Positions 29,630-40,204 of a stretch of 41,304 bases of DNA are shown here, one piece after another. Every line of letters begins with the position of its first letter. The first letter of the stretch is position 1. The stretch comes from Hypsibius dujardini (Eukaryota > Tardigrada > Eutardigrada > Parachela > Hypsibiidae). A model generated the notes under the pieces. That model was not told the DNA's origin. It worked only from the letters and a program-made list of their open reading frames with translations, and did not search any database. The stretch spans positions 1-41,304 of the forward strand of contig LRSR01014210.1 of NCBI GenBank assembly GCA_001579985.1. Direction: 5' to 3'. Made by a program: the position numbers and the translations under genes.

Positions 29630-30580
29630 GTTAACTATCCAACTGACGGTTGGTAGACCTAACAACCCGTACGACTTGATGCGTGCATCTTGGTTGGAGG
29701 ACATCCCGACTAACGGACCGGTGCGAACTCACAGCACTCAGCGCCAAATTTTTGTCAGATCTGGCCCAGCGCAGTTAAAATCCTCCCATATACATCTCAC
29801 GAAATCTGACCAAATTAACATAATATTCTTGGCAAGAGTGTTCGGTGAGAAATCCGGCAGTTCTCGCCAGCAAGCTTTTAAAAGTATCCGCCCAATTTCT
29901 TGGGAAACCTCGGGCGAACAATCTCGACAGAAACATTTGGTGCATTCCGGCCAGGAAGTCCTCGTGTGATTCTGGCTACAAAGTCCTTGTGTAATTTTAA
30001 CCAGAAAATTCTCATACATTTAAGTTTCCTCACCAATTCTTGCCCGATCTGGGGTATTCTGGGCCAGTTCTGAACCAGATCTCACGAGAACATGCTTTCT
30101 CACGTAGTCTGGTCAGAAAGTTTGGCGCTGGGACGTTTTTTTCCAAGGGAGCTGCACCGGTTCTTTCGGGTCGTTTGCTCTAAGCTCGTTTTATGTAGTC
30201 GCTGTGGAGTCTGGACAAGAAGGAGGAGAGCGGACCCATGACCATCGGCAACTGGTTCATTCGCCTGCCGGATATGTTGGACATGAGTCACCCAGTTTGG
30301 GAAGATTGTGAAGCGGCGGATCGTCTAGTCTGGTCGTTTCCGGAACAGCATTTGGAATGGCTGCGGAAGTTTGCGCCACCGTAAACAGCAACGCGGACAT
30401 GGTAGCACATCTGCGTCGGCAGTATCGTAAGTTCGACTCTAATACTGGAATGGACACAATAGATCTGGCAGAAAACTCAGAAAGTGGTTGGGTCAAAAAC
30501 AGACAGAAGCGTCAACGCGCAGGCAGGCAAATAGACAGGCAATCAGATGAGGCAGACAAAAAGAAAGTCCTGTAAAAAAC
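29630..30580 (+). pseudogene. Second F-box-family fragment, split by a MITE
   Basis: Sequence on both sides of the MITE aligns with 12380-12700: left block 'ttggaggacat' and 'ctcacagcac', right block MTIGNWFIRLPDMLDMSH (ATG at 30238) and LVWSFPEQHLEWLRKFAP. A one-base loss near 30378 then shifts the frame into NADMVAHLRRQYRKFDSNTG and DTIDLAENSES, which extends the family further than the first copy does. No F-box motif was found on this side. It ends in a GACA array. Confidence 0.5.
29738..30132. mobile_element. 395-bp MITE inserted in the F-box-family fragment
   Basis: The left end TCAGCGCCAAATTTTTGTCAG and the reverse complement of the right end (CCCAGCGCCAAACTTTCTGAC) form inverted repeats of about 25 bp with mismatches. 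The related copy at 12420-12450 is uninterrupted (ctcacagcac then cctttccaagg), so it serves as an empty site. AC borders both ends and may be a 2-bp target duplication. No coding capacity. Confidence 0.75.
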
Positions 30581-30830
30581 ATTCCGGTATACTTACATGC
30601 AGGCAAGCATTAGACTACACATTTAGACAAACATGCAGTTACCTGTAGTCAAACAGTCAGCCAAATAAACAAATAGACAGAACAAAAACATGATAGCAAA
30701 CTATCAAGCAGACATACAAACATGCGGAGGAACAGACAGACACATACAATATACAAACGAGATTGTTTGGCTGACAGGCAGCCAGCCAAACAAATAGACG
30801 AACAGACAACAAGAGAAGCAGAGCTGATGG
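30485..30830 (+). repeat. Degenerate GACA array
   Basis: Units such as agacaggcaatcagatgagg, 'aacagacagacacatac' and 'ggcagccagccaaacaaata' fill the interval. It starts exactly where the F-box-family fragment ends. Confidence 0.75.
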
Positions 30831-30904
30831 TTAAATATACATGAAAGCGTACATTTATTATTCAGTCAAACAATAGAAAATAAATTCAAAAATATTTGCT
30901 TTCA

Positions 30905-31160
30905 TTTGTTGCAAGTCGGATAGGCGCAAGGTACCCTTGCTTTGCCCTCAGCATCAGCTACTTTGGGAGAATCTGGAGGTCGCATTTTATAGAATATTGC
31001 CGCTCAGTACCATTTCAGTACCGTCTCTAAGTAATGTGTATTCTACAGCAGGAGAGCCTGACACTTGAACCCACCCTCGCCGTTCGAGTTCGCTTTTGGG
31101 AAGTATGAGTTTGATGAGGACAGCCGACCGTATCGTCTGGATAACGCCCTCTGTCGACGT
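30905..31160 (+). repeat. Dispersed fragment, relative of 970-1260
   Basis: See 970-1260. In this copy no frame remains open across the shared blocks, so it is not a live exon. Confidence 0.5.
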
Positions 31161-31407
31161 TGAGTCTGAAAAGGTTTTCTCAATCTCTCTCTCAGTTTTA
31201 TTTTAGAAGTATCTTGTCGTCCACTGAGATTTGGTGAGTTATAGCACAAAGCATTAAAAAAATTTCTGTATCGAGTTCTAGCACAGGCGTAGGGCTGTAT
31301 AGCTTGGGTCATAGCTAAGCGGCTATGCCAGTATCAAACGGTGCACGGGAATACTAACCATTGTGGGAATCATAGGAATAAACAGAAAAGGTAGGAGTGA
31401 TAGCAAT
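31161..31407. other. No supported gene
   Basis: An overlapping minus-strand frame (31043-31312) is open for 89 codons but crosses the decayed dispersed fragment and looks like chance. Confidence 0.3.
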
Positions 31408-31492
31408 TTAAGGAGGTACAGGAGGTATAGGAAGTATGGAAGTTATAGGAGGTGTAGGAGGTTTAGAAGGTATATGAGGTATACGACGTCGA
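31408..31492 (+). repeat. GGAGGTATA-type minisatellite
   Basis: Nine- to twelve-base variants (aggaggtac, aggaggtat, aggaagtat, aggaggtgt, aggaggttt) repeat in tandem. An array with the same unit on the opposite strand lies at 37598-37690, beyond the other side of the P-loop gene. Confidence 0.75.
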
Positions 31493-32186
31493 GTCAGTTT
31501 GCAACCAAACCGAAAGTCCCCCTTTGATTGCAAACAAACCCAACTGTTAATTAGTTTGTATCTGCAGCTGCTATCTCGTTAATTACGACAAACGCCTAGA
31601 CAAGGCTGCACACCAAACGCCAAAAAATTTCTCCAGAGACGGTACCGCCACTCTTGCGTTTCTGAATGACAAGCGGAATTTGTGGACTGAATTTATTACA
31701 TCGCAATTACAGCTTTTTGAGAGGTAATTGCTCTTGAACATATGTTGGTGGAGTTCATAACGTAAATGTTAAGATTGTAATATTAAATATGCTAAAATTA
31801 ATTATAGTTTATGGTATTTGTTAGATTATACTTGAGCAATCGCGGCTGAATTGTACAACTGTCGGACTAAGATTTCATACACTATACTAGTATATACAGC
31901 TGTGGAGATGTTACTTCTTTCGCCCATTCCAGCGCGCCCACTCATAGACTTTACATGTGTGGGCACATGGGTTTGGGTGTATGCATAAGAAGTGATTCCG
32001 CCACAGTTGTAGTAAAATTTTTTTCCGATAATCGTCGAGTTAAAACTATTTTTAGATCACCACGGCAAATTTTCTGAAAATCGCGATTGTTATTGACGAT
32101 TTTTGCGAATGACCCTCTTAATAGTTCTTGATTAAACTTTGGTACCTAACTTGAGAAAATAACATGCATTTTATTTTTTTTCTCAG
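31493..32186. other. AT-rich gap upstream of the P-loop gene
   Basis: No gene or repeat recognised. It may contain the promoter and first exon of the next gene. Confidence 0.3.
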
Positions 32187-32454
32187 CCAAATCGAACTCA
32201 ATCCTAGATCCGTGTTGATGCATTGGGATCGGGTTGGACTTCAGACGACGAACCGGCGGCAGGAGGACGACATTTTCGTTTGGAACAGTGCTGTGGCCCA
32301 TATGTATTCGAGTGAAATGAGCACCTTCATCCGGGTAAGCTTGGTGGAAGCGGGCTATTACAGCATGGCCCTAAAGGATCTCGAGGAGGTGACAGTCTGC
32401 CTGAATGAGCCGAACGACGACGTGATCAGGCTGTTGCGCGGATCTCTGTCTTAA
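32187..32454 (+). CDS. Candidate 5' exon of the P-loop gene, product unknown
   Basis: A good acceptor (TTTTTTTTCTCAG) precedes an open frame reading QIELNPRSVLMHWDRVGLQ, then RRQEDDIFVWNSAVAHMYSS and VEAGYYSMALKDLEEVTVCL, with codon use like that of the exons downstream. The frame ends at TAA 32452-32454. A donor (GGTAAGC near 32333) or a donor at 32491 (GGTATGT, different frame) might be used instead. I found no donor whose phase joins directly to the next exon, so an intermediate exon or a separate gene is possible. No family recognised. Confidence 0.4.
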
Positions 32455-32659
32455 ATCATGGATTTCGTCACCTTCCTTTGAGTGGCCGGTATGTGACTTT
32501 CTTCTCGTGGTTCGGTTTTTGCGCAAAAAGTTTGCAATCTTCGATATATAAAATCTCTGTTCTGTTTCTTGCGTTGTGTTAAGCCAGTATCAATACTATA
32601 ATAAACTGCTTATTCGCAAACTTATTGCGATTGTATTTGTTCTGGATTGTTTGTTGTAG

Positions 32660-33060
32660 TCACTAGTTGTTCAATAAGTTGTTCGTTTGTATCAGTTCGA
32701 AAATGTGCTTTGTAATCTGTTCGGTGGGTTCAATTCCAAACAGTCTAATTATTTGTGCGCATATTCTGTTCTTATATACTTGGACTTGTTGTGTGCCCTC
32801 TATTTAGCAAAGTTGTTTTCTGAAACAATTAGTAACTTATATTCGTGGGAGTATTTTATGTTTACTTTTATTCACTCAGTGTACTATTTGTTTGGCCTAA
32901 ATATGTATTCGGTAAAACTTTTTGTTTTGATGAAACTTAATGTTCGTTTCAGGTAATTGTTCGGTCCGTATATCTGTTCGCTCCGAGTTTTTGTACTCTT
33001 CAACTATTTGTTCAGTTCAACTCCTTGTTCGGTCCAGCTGTTTCTTGCATTCGGCGTTAA
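32660..33060 (+). repeat. Degenerate TTGTTCGGT repeat, T-rich
   Basis: The motif (t)tgttcgg or tgttc recurs about ten times (near 32680, 32718, 32767, 32940, 32958, 32973, 33009, 33023) in T-rich sequence. Frames open across it (32687-33568) are probably produced by the repeat. It ends shortly before the P-loop exon. Confidence 0.5.
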
Positions 33061-33164
33061 GCACTTGATGAGTTTGGCGCGCATCATTGGGTTCTCAACA
33101 AGGTTCCCTTTTTGTGCTGCTTTCACAATTAATCAACTGATGCAGAACTTTTCCTTGTTCCCAG

Positions 33165-36100
33165 GTCAATGTTTGCTAGCATGTCGCCCGCGGTTCATTC
33201 ACGACGTTCTCCACCTGAAAGTCCCCAGCATTGTGGTGATCGGTCCGTCGGACACTAGGAAGACGACGCTGGTTGAGATTTGTCTACTATTCATCGGCAG
33301 TGACCGAAAAACCGGACCATCGTTCAGCCACAACCACATTTCCGAATATGAGTTCGGGAAGCGAACCCTGAAGTGCACGTTACCAATGTTGGTCAGCGAT
33401 CCACCCCTCAACAACGCCAACCAGTATGCCGAACTGGTACAGCATGTCTTTGATGGCGCCCGACATCGAAACGCTGCATTAACATATGACACAGGGGCGG
33501 GACCCATTCTTGCCATCAACGCCGACTTTTTGAAAGCCTGGCAGAAGACGGTCACCGAAGCCTGGTAAGTAGGCCGCACTGACAAGACTACAGATACTAT
33601 AACTTTAATTTTTATTGCGTTATTTAACTTCTAATTCACGCTAAATAATACCAATCAGAATTTCCATAAAATTGTGCTCCATTAAATTAAGTTACAGAAT
33701 TTCCTTTTTATAGTAGACAAGTTACTGAGAATTTAATTTTTATCAAACACAAAAGAGAACCAATTATAGCGTAGAAAAACGACTCAAGAAACCCGCATAA
33801 CATATTCTATCTGCTAATGAATTGAACGTTGGCAGGAATCGGGTGAGAAGCCGTCTGGTGCCTGTCGGAGTGGAAACAACAATTGCCTTTCCAGCGAAGG
33901 ACGAGGATCTTTATCGACGAGCGCAGAGCCTGTCGTCCTATCTCCCTGACCTGTTGCGATTTCCAGAGAAGGACCATTGTGCGTCCATGGTGTTCTTCAA
34001 AGATACCCTGGCGGAGAGCGTTCCGGCGGAACTCGGTGGTCCTTCGGCCTTACAGCGCAGTAAAATGGGCGAACCTGCGGAATTTGGCGATTATCCGGCT
34101 CTTCGGTGCAACACGGAGAGCTTGGCTCTCTTCTACACCTTTGGAGAATTGGTTTGTGGGATAGGGATATCGGTCAGTTCCGGATGGACCGACCGAGTCA
34201 TTGCCCGCTCGCTTAGCTTGCTACAGGCAGAAGTTGGTGGCAGCAATCATGAGACGACATTGACAAGCAGATAGATAGGCAAACGGACAGACACAGACAG
34301 TCAAATCTCATTCTCGCTTCTCGATTTGAATTGTCAGAGTTAGAGAATAAACAATTGTGAAGAAAAAATGTCCTACGTCTTGCTTTGATTACACATGTTG
34401 TTGCAATTTTGTCCGGTTCGCTTTTCCTGTTGGCCCCAATAACGTCAGTAGGCACTCATCCAACCAGGCCCTAATAGCTGAGCTTGTGTATTCTGTAACC
34501 GGACAAAATTGCAGCCACATGTGTAGAACAAGTTGGCAAGCCTACCAAACGAGGTGCCCCAATAATTGCCCACCCCTCCGTATGGGGTGAGGGGTAAGCA
34601 AAATTTGAACAGGCAAAAGCTTAACATGTCTTGCTCCTTCACGGCAGCAGGCAAAATACTTGTGGGTGGGTGGGGGTGAGGGGGGGGGGCAAGGACACTG
34701 TCAGACCACCGTCAAGTCTGATTCTGTATATTAATATAATATAGCTCGTAGGGTTTATAATGCTTCACCGCTTAGTTTGTTCAAAATGAACTAGGATTTA
34801 AGTATGGAGGCATCTAATTTATATCGCTGAGTTAAGCAACGTTCTAGTGAACTTGCTACTGATTATGAGGGAGATACAGGCTCTTTCATATTTAGACTTA
34901 GAAATACGAACCTGATTGTTTTGAGCATGTTTTGATGAAGGGTTCACGGATATGGCGGTTTCCTAGACACCAAGAATGTGTTCCAAGTATTTTGTTGATG
35001 TAGTTGCTGCGGTCAGTAGGGGTGCAGTTTAGCCTTGAATTATATCGAGCCGGTTGTAGCCGTCAAGTCTGCATTGTGCACATGGTGTGAAGGTGTGGCC
35101 TCAACTCTCTGTGGTGGGAAGATGATACTATTTTGGCAGTTCGCTGTCTTACCATAGTTTTCTAAGGGCCACGTTCCGTAGTCGAGGGGAAATGGATGCC
35201 AACTGAAAGTCGGCGGGACTGGTCCAGCTGTGAGGGAGCGAATTGGTAGCACAGTAGTTAATTATTATTACTCGTAGGTCGGAAAGGTTGTGGCTCCTGA
35301 TTTCGATTTCCGCTCGCTCGTGAAGGAACATGCCATCAATCGGTCATTTTCTTCCGTTGCTCACTACTTGGCGCAGATTGTGGGTGGTGCACCTCTGAGC
35401 ATGCCGTCAGCACGAATCACGGTCGAAGAGGTCATACTCGACATTCTGCTCTTTGCCCTCGACCATCCTGAAACTGAAGTGAGAATTTACCGTCGGTGAT
35501 GTAACCTTGGTTCGTTTCTCAGTGTACGAAAGCAATTGACTTTTTCTGCAACTCGTTCTTGCCCTGTTATTTAGTTGTTCCACTGGGTCCGCTGGAGTCT
35601 CACACATAGCTATAACAAAGCCATCGCTATACGGGGCACTTTAAACGCCGGTCTATTTGGAAAGCACAAGAAGTCCTTGCGGCTGTTTTTGGACCGCAAC
35701 ACGCAGAGTGGGTGCTACGACCGAGTGAGTCTTCGAGTGCCGAAAACACCGAAGAACATGAGAGAACAGGAAGCTCAGCACTGTTTGTTCTTCTACGTTG
35801 CTGATCTTTTGGTTAAGCTACAGCATCAACTGCTCGTGATGGGTGCGTTCCGCCATTTCAGTTAGCGGGAACTTTGATATATGTTGTCAGTCTTCTACTA
35901 AGCCATTACTAAAATAACTATTGCTGTTTCAGATATTGTTGCATGTGACGCCAAAAATCGATTGCACTGGGACAAAGCAGCTAGAACCGGACTTTCTGCT
36001 CTGGATGAGATCGCCGTCGATGCATTAGATTTTCATGAAACCGCCTGCTTGGCCTCTCCTGCCGTTGCCGATTGCTTCAAAGTGGAAGGTGTCAGTGAAG

Positions 36101-37147
36101 CTGCGGCAAAGTCGGACGAGAACGCGGCGTCTCAAGAATCAGAGACATCCATGATCGTCATTGAAGAAGCCTCCTTCGTCCAAAAAAATGCCTCTCCCAA
36201 TGACATGTTCGCCGCTGCCAATTTTGATCCGCTTCTTGTCAACGATCTTGCAGTCGACTAGACTGGCAGACCCGCCTTCGAAAATTGGTTCTCGTCTGAG
36301 GGCAAGTCAGCCGCATTAGCTTAGCTGTACGGAACTGCTTTGGGAAATGTTGCCGATGTCCTCTCAGCTGTTGCTAAAAATATTTGGCGAGAGATGTTCA
36401 CCGACGAACACCAGGTTAACTGTAGAAAATTAAAAGCTAATTTATTTCATGAGGTTACCTCCGTTGAATCTTTCTTTCATTTAAAAATACTATTTTTTCA
36501 GAAGTGGACTTTGGATTCTGCTGGCAGTTCCGCACAACCGTGCAGTAGCCATGCTGTGGATTTCCCAGACGTTATGGACATAATTCGCGGTAGCCAGCCT
36601 CAGGGTCCACAGGTGTGGACCGGCATTTAACATTTCATAAGGGTTAGTTTAATCGAGTTCCTTACTGAAAATGTTATTTTCAGCAGATTGTAATGACCAC
36701 GGGAGCTCACCGTTTAAGCTAACTAGCATCCCTGCCCTACCGGACGAAGACAAAGCAGTACGTTGCATGCATGACTATATATAGGGCGTGGCTGCGAAAC
36801 ATCAGAATGTTTTTATAAACAAACACGTTTTCAAACACCTGAAGAACGACTCCGAATGGGATGCAGAAGAAAAAATTGAACATGCAACAAAGAAGCGTCG
36901 CATGGCCCGCCGACTGGGTGTTAAAAAGAAGGCTACTGTGATCAGTGTGCTGTGTGGGAGGTGCAACCAACTGTGTCCGGCAAGGATGGCGGTTCCATGC
37001 TCCTTGAATGAGTCCTGCAACAATTGGATCTGCAAGTCGTGTTTTTTGGCCGAGTTGGAAGAGGCCCAGTGGAGGGCGCGACAGGCATCTATCGACTATC
37101 ACTTGCCAGAGACTACTTATTATATAGTCTGCGGTTCGATTCATTGA
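33165..37147 (+). CDS. Unrecognised multi-exon gene: P-loop-like segment, three in-frame TAGs, Cys-rich C-terminus
   Basis: Exons 33165-33564, 33836-34172, 35278-35478, 35575-35842 and 35933-36261 join in phase. The first has VPSIVVIGPSDTRKTTLVEI, a Walker-A-like loop where the expected Gly before Lys is Arg, and later LPMLVSDPPLNNANQYAELV, then ILAINADF. The arrangement recalls P-loop NTPases of the DUF927/helicase kind; weak. TAG stops the frame at 36259-36261. The same frame continues (GRPAFENWFSSEGKSAALA, TAG at 36322, LYGTALGNVADVLSAVA) to a donor at 36415 and joins in phase to 36502-36589 and 36684 onward. A third TAG (36782) is followed by KHQNVFINKHVFKHLKND, a basic KKRRMARRLGVKKK and CGRC-x3-C...C-x5-C-x4-C-x2-C, possibly a zinc-binding module. 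The stop is TGA (37145-37147). The gene ends at 36261, or is decaying, or the TAGs are bypassed. The 5' end is not resolved; 34173-35277 is treated as intron. Confidence 0.5.
34248..34305 (+). repeat. Short GACA array
   Basis: gacgacattgacaagcagat, then 'gataggcaaacggacagaca'. It lies in the proposed intron at 34173-35277, just after the exon frame. Confidence 0.7.
34391..34524. repeat. Foldback repeat, arms of 28 bp
   Basis: ACACATGTTGTTGCAATTTT plus GTCCGGTT (34391-34418) is repeated inverted at 34497-34524 with two mismatches, separated by 78 bp. Similar blocks just outside (cttgctttg / acttgtt) suggest the arms once were longer. It lies in the same intron as the GACA array. Probably a small MITE remnant. 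Confidence 0.7.
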
Positions 37148-37597
37148 AATCTACATCTGATTAATACCTGCATATTTGCCTCTTTACCGAAAATGAAGTG
37201 CATCGCTTTTTACACTTATGGGATCTTGCTTTTGTCCAGCGATTTCTTTTGTCCGCAGTTGAGACTAGTTCTTGAACGATTTATTAATTCACTATGATGC
37301 AGGGAAGTGATTTAATTATCTCGAGCTGATAATTCCTAAACTCAAACTCCTAACCATTTGAGCTCAAGAGAAGGTTTTAGAGTTGCCAACAAGCCTGTAA
37401 CTCCATCGCAGCAGCATTCTAATATCACATGCAATTATCGTCGGACTAGATAATTCCTCAACTCTCATTCCGACTAGCTCGTGATAATCCTTCAATATAG
37501 ACAATGTTCTTAACTTCATGACTCCAATGTAAGACGGTCTACTAGGCAGACTATCGATTGTTCTTTCGTAGGGACGTTCACCAAAAAAAATTCTTAC
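37148..37597. other. No supported gene
   Basis: A minus-strand frame (37364-37705) is open, but its Gly-rich N-terminal part is produced by the adjacent minisatellite. Nothing else is recognised. Confidence 0.35.
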
Positions 37598-37690
37598 AAA
37601 CGTTGCTATACCTCCTACAACTCCTGTACCTCCTATGCCTCCTATACTTCCCAAACCTCCTATACCTCCCATACCTCCTATAGCTCTTGT
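37598..37690 (-). repeat. CCTCCTATA minisatellite, inverse of 31408-31492
   Basis: Tandem cctcctata, cttcccaaa, cctcccata variants. Read on the minus strand it has the same unit as 31408-31492. Confidence 0.75.
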
Positions 37691-37852
37691 AATTCCCAGA
37701 CACATATGGGTGTCATAACCCTATAACTCGTAACTCCCGCACCCTTACTGCCTCTTCCAAACCAATAAAGCATTACAACTCCTTAACTCCAACTCCGAAA
37801 AAAGAGACCGCACATTCAAATTTCATTGTGCTGAAACTCGCCAGTAGTGCTC

Positions 37853-38569
37853 AATTACAATGACGTTTTCGTTATAAAAGAATGAGTTAATCATATGCGC
37901 AATGTCTATCCGATCTTTCCTCATTGCCAGGTGACCTAGGCCAACGGAAAATGAGGTATTCACGTTGAAAATGATATCAAAGAGGCCTTGAAAGCTCAGT
38001 CCAGAATCCCAGTTGTAGGAGACAACTGTTAAATTGCACCTTCAATACACAAACATCGTATGAGAACAAGGGGTCAGAGGCGTAAGGGGACAACAATTGC
38101 CTTTATTTTGTTTCAGGCAGATACATTGTTTGTGTTAATAAAACGTTTTTATACTGTTTTTTGTTTGGTTATTTTATCACCCCCCCCGCACCATGAGTTT
38201 TCAATTTCTCAGGGCTGTTTTTCTTAAAATTAATAATTAATAAGAATTGTGGGGGAGGGGTTAAAGGTCGCCACGTTTCTGAATAGTCGTTTACGCTTCC
38301 GTAAATGGTTACAAGCACTGATACAGTAATCTACAGTACATAAATCTCCATGGCCGCATACCGGAAGCGAAGACGTCGACAGATAAGGCCTACTACTTCC
38401 ATCGGAAATGTCTCTTGATTACATCCTGGGTGTGGCATAATATTGGTCAGTAATGGATACATTATGTAACCAGCACACATTTTGAAATTATTTAAAATGC
38501 AATTTTAAATAGCGACGCACTTACTTGGTCAATAGCGATCTGCAAGACATTTGTTTCCCCTCTGGCCAT
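37853..38569 (-). pseudogene. Ionotropic receptor 5' fragment, copy 4
   Basis: Exon 1 (38569-38525) encodes MARGETNVLQIAIDQ. Exon 2 (38425-38362) is 64 nt where the intact copy has 65, a one-base loss that shifts the frame before FPMEVVGL. Exon 3 (from 38039) reads NLTVVSYNWDSGLSFQGLF and ends abruptly at about 37853, within the sequence that follows HMINSFF. M1 through M4 are absent. It is a truncated duplicate of the 5' half of IR gene 3, broken next to unrelated sequence. Confidence 0.85.
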
Positions 38570-39080
38570 TATACATCGAAGACCTAGTAAATCGCTGCTG
38601 GCGTGTTTGAATTTTCTAGGAAACTGTTAGAACATTCCACCACCAGTGCAGTATCGAATCTATGAAAGAAACTGCTTCAGATGGGAGACACAGCCTCAAA
38701 GTTTGCCTGTGTTATCACTGAATGAGTTGTAGATTTAGGTAAACTTTCATATCCTCAGTGTCGTTTGTAATAGTGTGAAAAATCTTTAGCGGTAGTCCGC
38801 AAGTTAAGACCCCTATGGTGCTACAAACATAACGACATCAATGGGATCTCTCTCCAGGTACTCTGTACGAACAGTGGGTCACGCACTACACATTTGAGCT
38901 CGTGAACACAGCTAATAATAGTACAGTTGCAAAGAACCCACCCGGTGTGGGGTGCCTCATTTATTGCCCATTAGTGAATATTGAAACAGGCTACATGAGC
39001 GAAGTTTAAATAACGACGGGACAGTGTGTCTCTGGAGAACTATGGATAAGCGACTACCTTCTAAACTGGGAGCATGTTAA
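38570..39080. repeat. Upstream region of IR copy 4, shared with 27819-28460
   Basis: Collinear with the region upstream of IR gene 3, including the decayed helix-turn-helix-like stretch at 38830-38960. Homology ends near 39080. Confidence 0.75.
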
Positions 39081-40204
39081 TTATAGTCAAAAGGTACCCA
39101 AGATGGTTGCCACATTCTCATTAGATCCTTCTTTGCAATCTTGTTAGTGGCAGTTTTGAAAATGTTTCTTGCATATTAGTAGGTTTAAATTTTCACAAAA
39201 TTCGTCCGACGATTCGAAAGTTTTGTTTAAATTGGCTTAAATTGCCTTTCAAGTGGCTGTACCAAAGGTTATTTCACATAGCAACTCCCATTCACTCACA
39301 CACTACATCACGCCAACTTCTAGCGGAATCACTGCAGCTGGGAAAGCAGCAACGGAGAATAAGATGCCTAGTAAGACTATTACCAAATTACTGTGTTGGA
39401 TCGCTTACCAGAAAAACTGGCTAATGATTCTTATTTCATGGCCTGCCAATTTATTTGGCAGCTTCCCTAACCTAGCAACGTTTTGCTAGACCCGGTACTA
39501 CCTGCATACCCAAAACACATGGTAACGAGAGTTAAGCAAAGGAGAAAATTTGGAAATCATCATGCAGTTATCATCATCAAGCAATTATTTAAAAATGTTG
39601 TGTTCGCAAATTAAATAACCGTTGTGTGGTTACTAACCGTTTCCACCCATTGTAGCAGAACTCAAAATCAGCCATCGGGTATGCTGTAATCTGGCGTCTG
39701 CATTTAAAAATGTCAATTAACTTCACCTTAAGACTCCGAACTAACACAAATCAGAGTGCGCTACACTGCTCTACTCGCCACTGAACGGAGCAAGTTTACA
39801 ACCCGTTTTACGATTTCCGCATCATCAAATATTGCCACGTCTAATTCATCCCTGCGTGTCGCACCTCACACCTGTGAACCTTAAGAACGTACTAGCACGT
39901 CAAGATAGTTCAACGACGCAAGTACGTTGTCTTGTGCACATCCCTCTATAGGTGTCTCACAAAAAGATGTTATAAGAACCATGAAGAAAGTCCAGTTCTG
40001 TGAAGAAATTCCACCGGCCGATCCATTCTCCATCAGTCGTTGCTGAAGACGGCCCTCGTCGTTTTTTGAGCAAACAAGGGTGTGAAAATCGTTAGAAATT
40101 TCACCATTCGATTCGATTTCCGATTTAATGCCTAACAAAAAAGTATTTTTGGGGCTAAAGTGAATATTGCCTAGTAAATCTAATATATGTACTAAATATA
40201 CTTA
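39081..40204. other. About 1.1 kb without a supported gene
   Basis: The minus-strand frame 39881-40138 (85 codons, LGIKSEIESNGEISNDFHTL) is the best candidate for an exon but has no recognisable domain. The plus frames at 39242-39489 overlap one another. No repeats seen. Confidence 0.35.

Noticed and set aside
32687-33164. Hydrophobic open frames upstream of the P-loop exon as membrane protein
   Set aside because: They are produced by the T-rich TTGTTC repeat; a good acceptor at 33163-33164 gives a more ordinary exon start.
37364-37705. Gly-rich minus-strand protein (GGIGGLGSIGGIGG)
   Set aside because: Produced by the CCTCCTATA minisatellite; no supporting exon structure.
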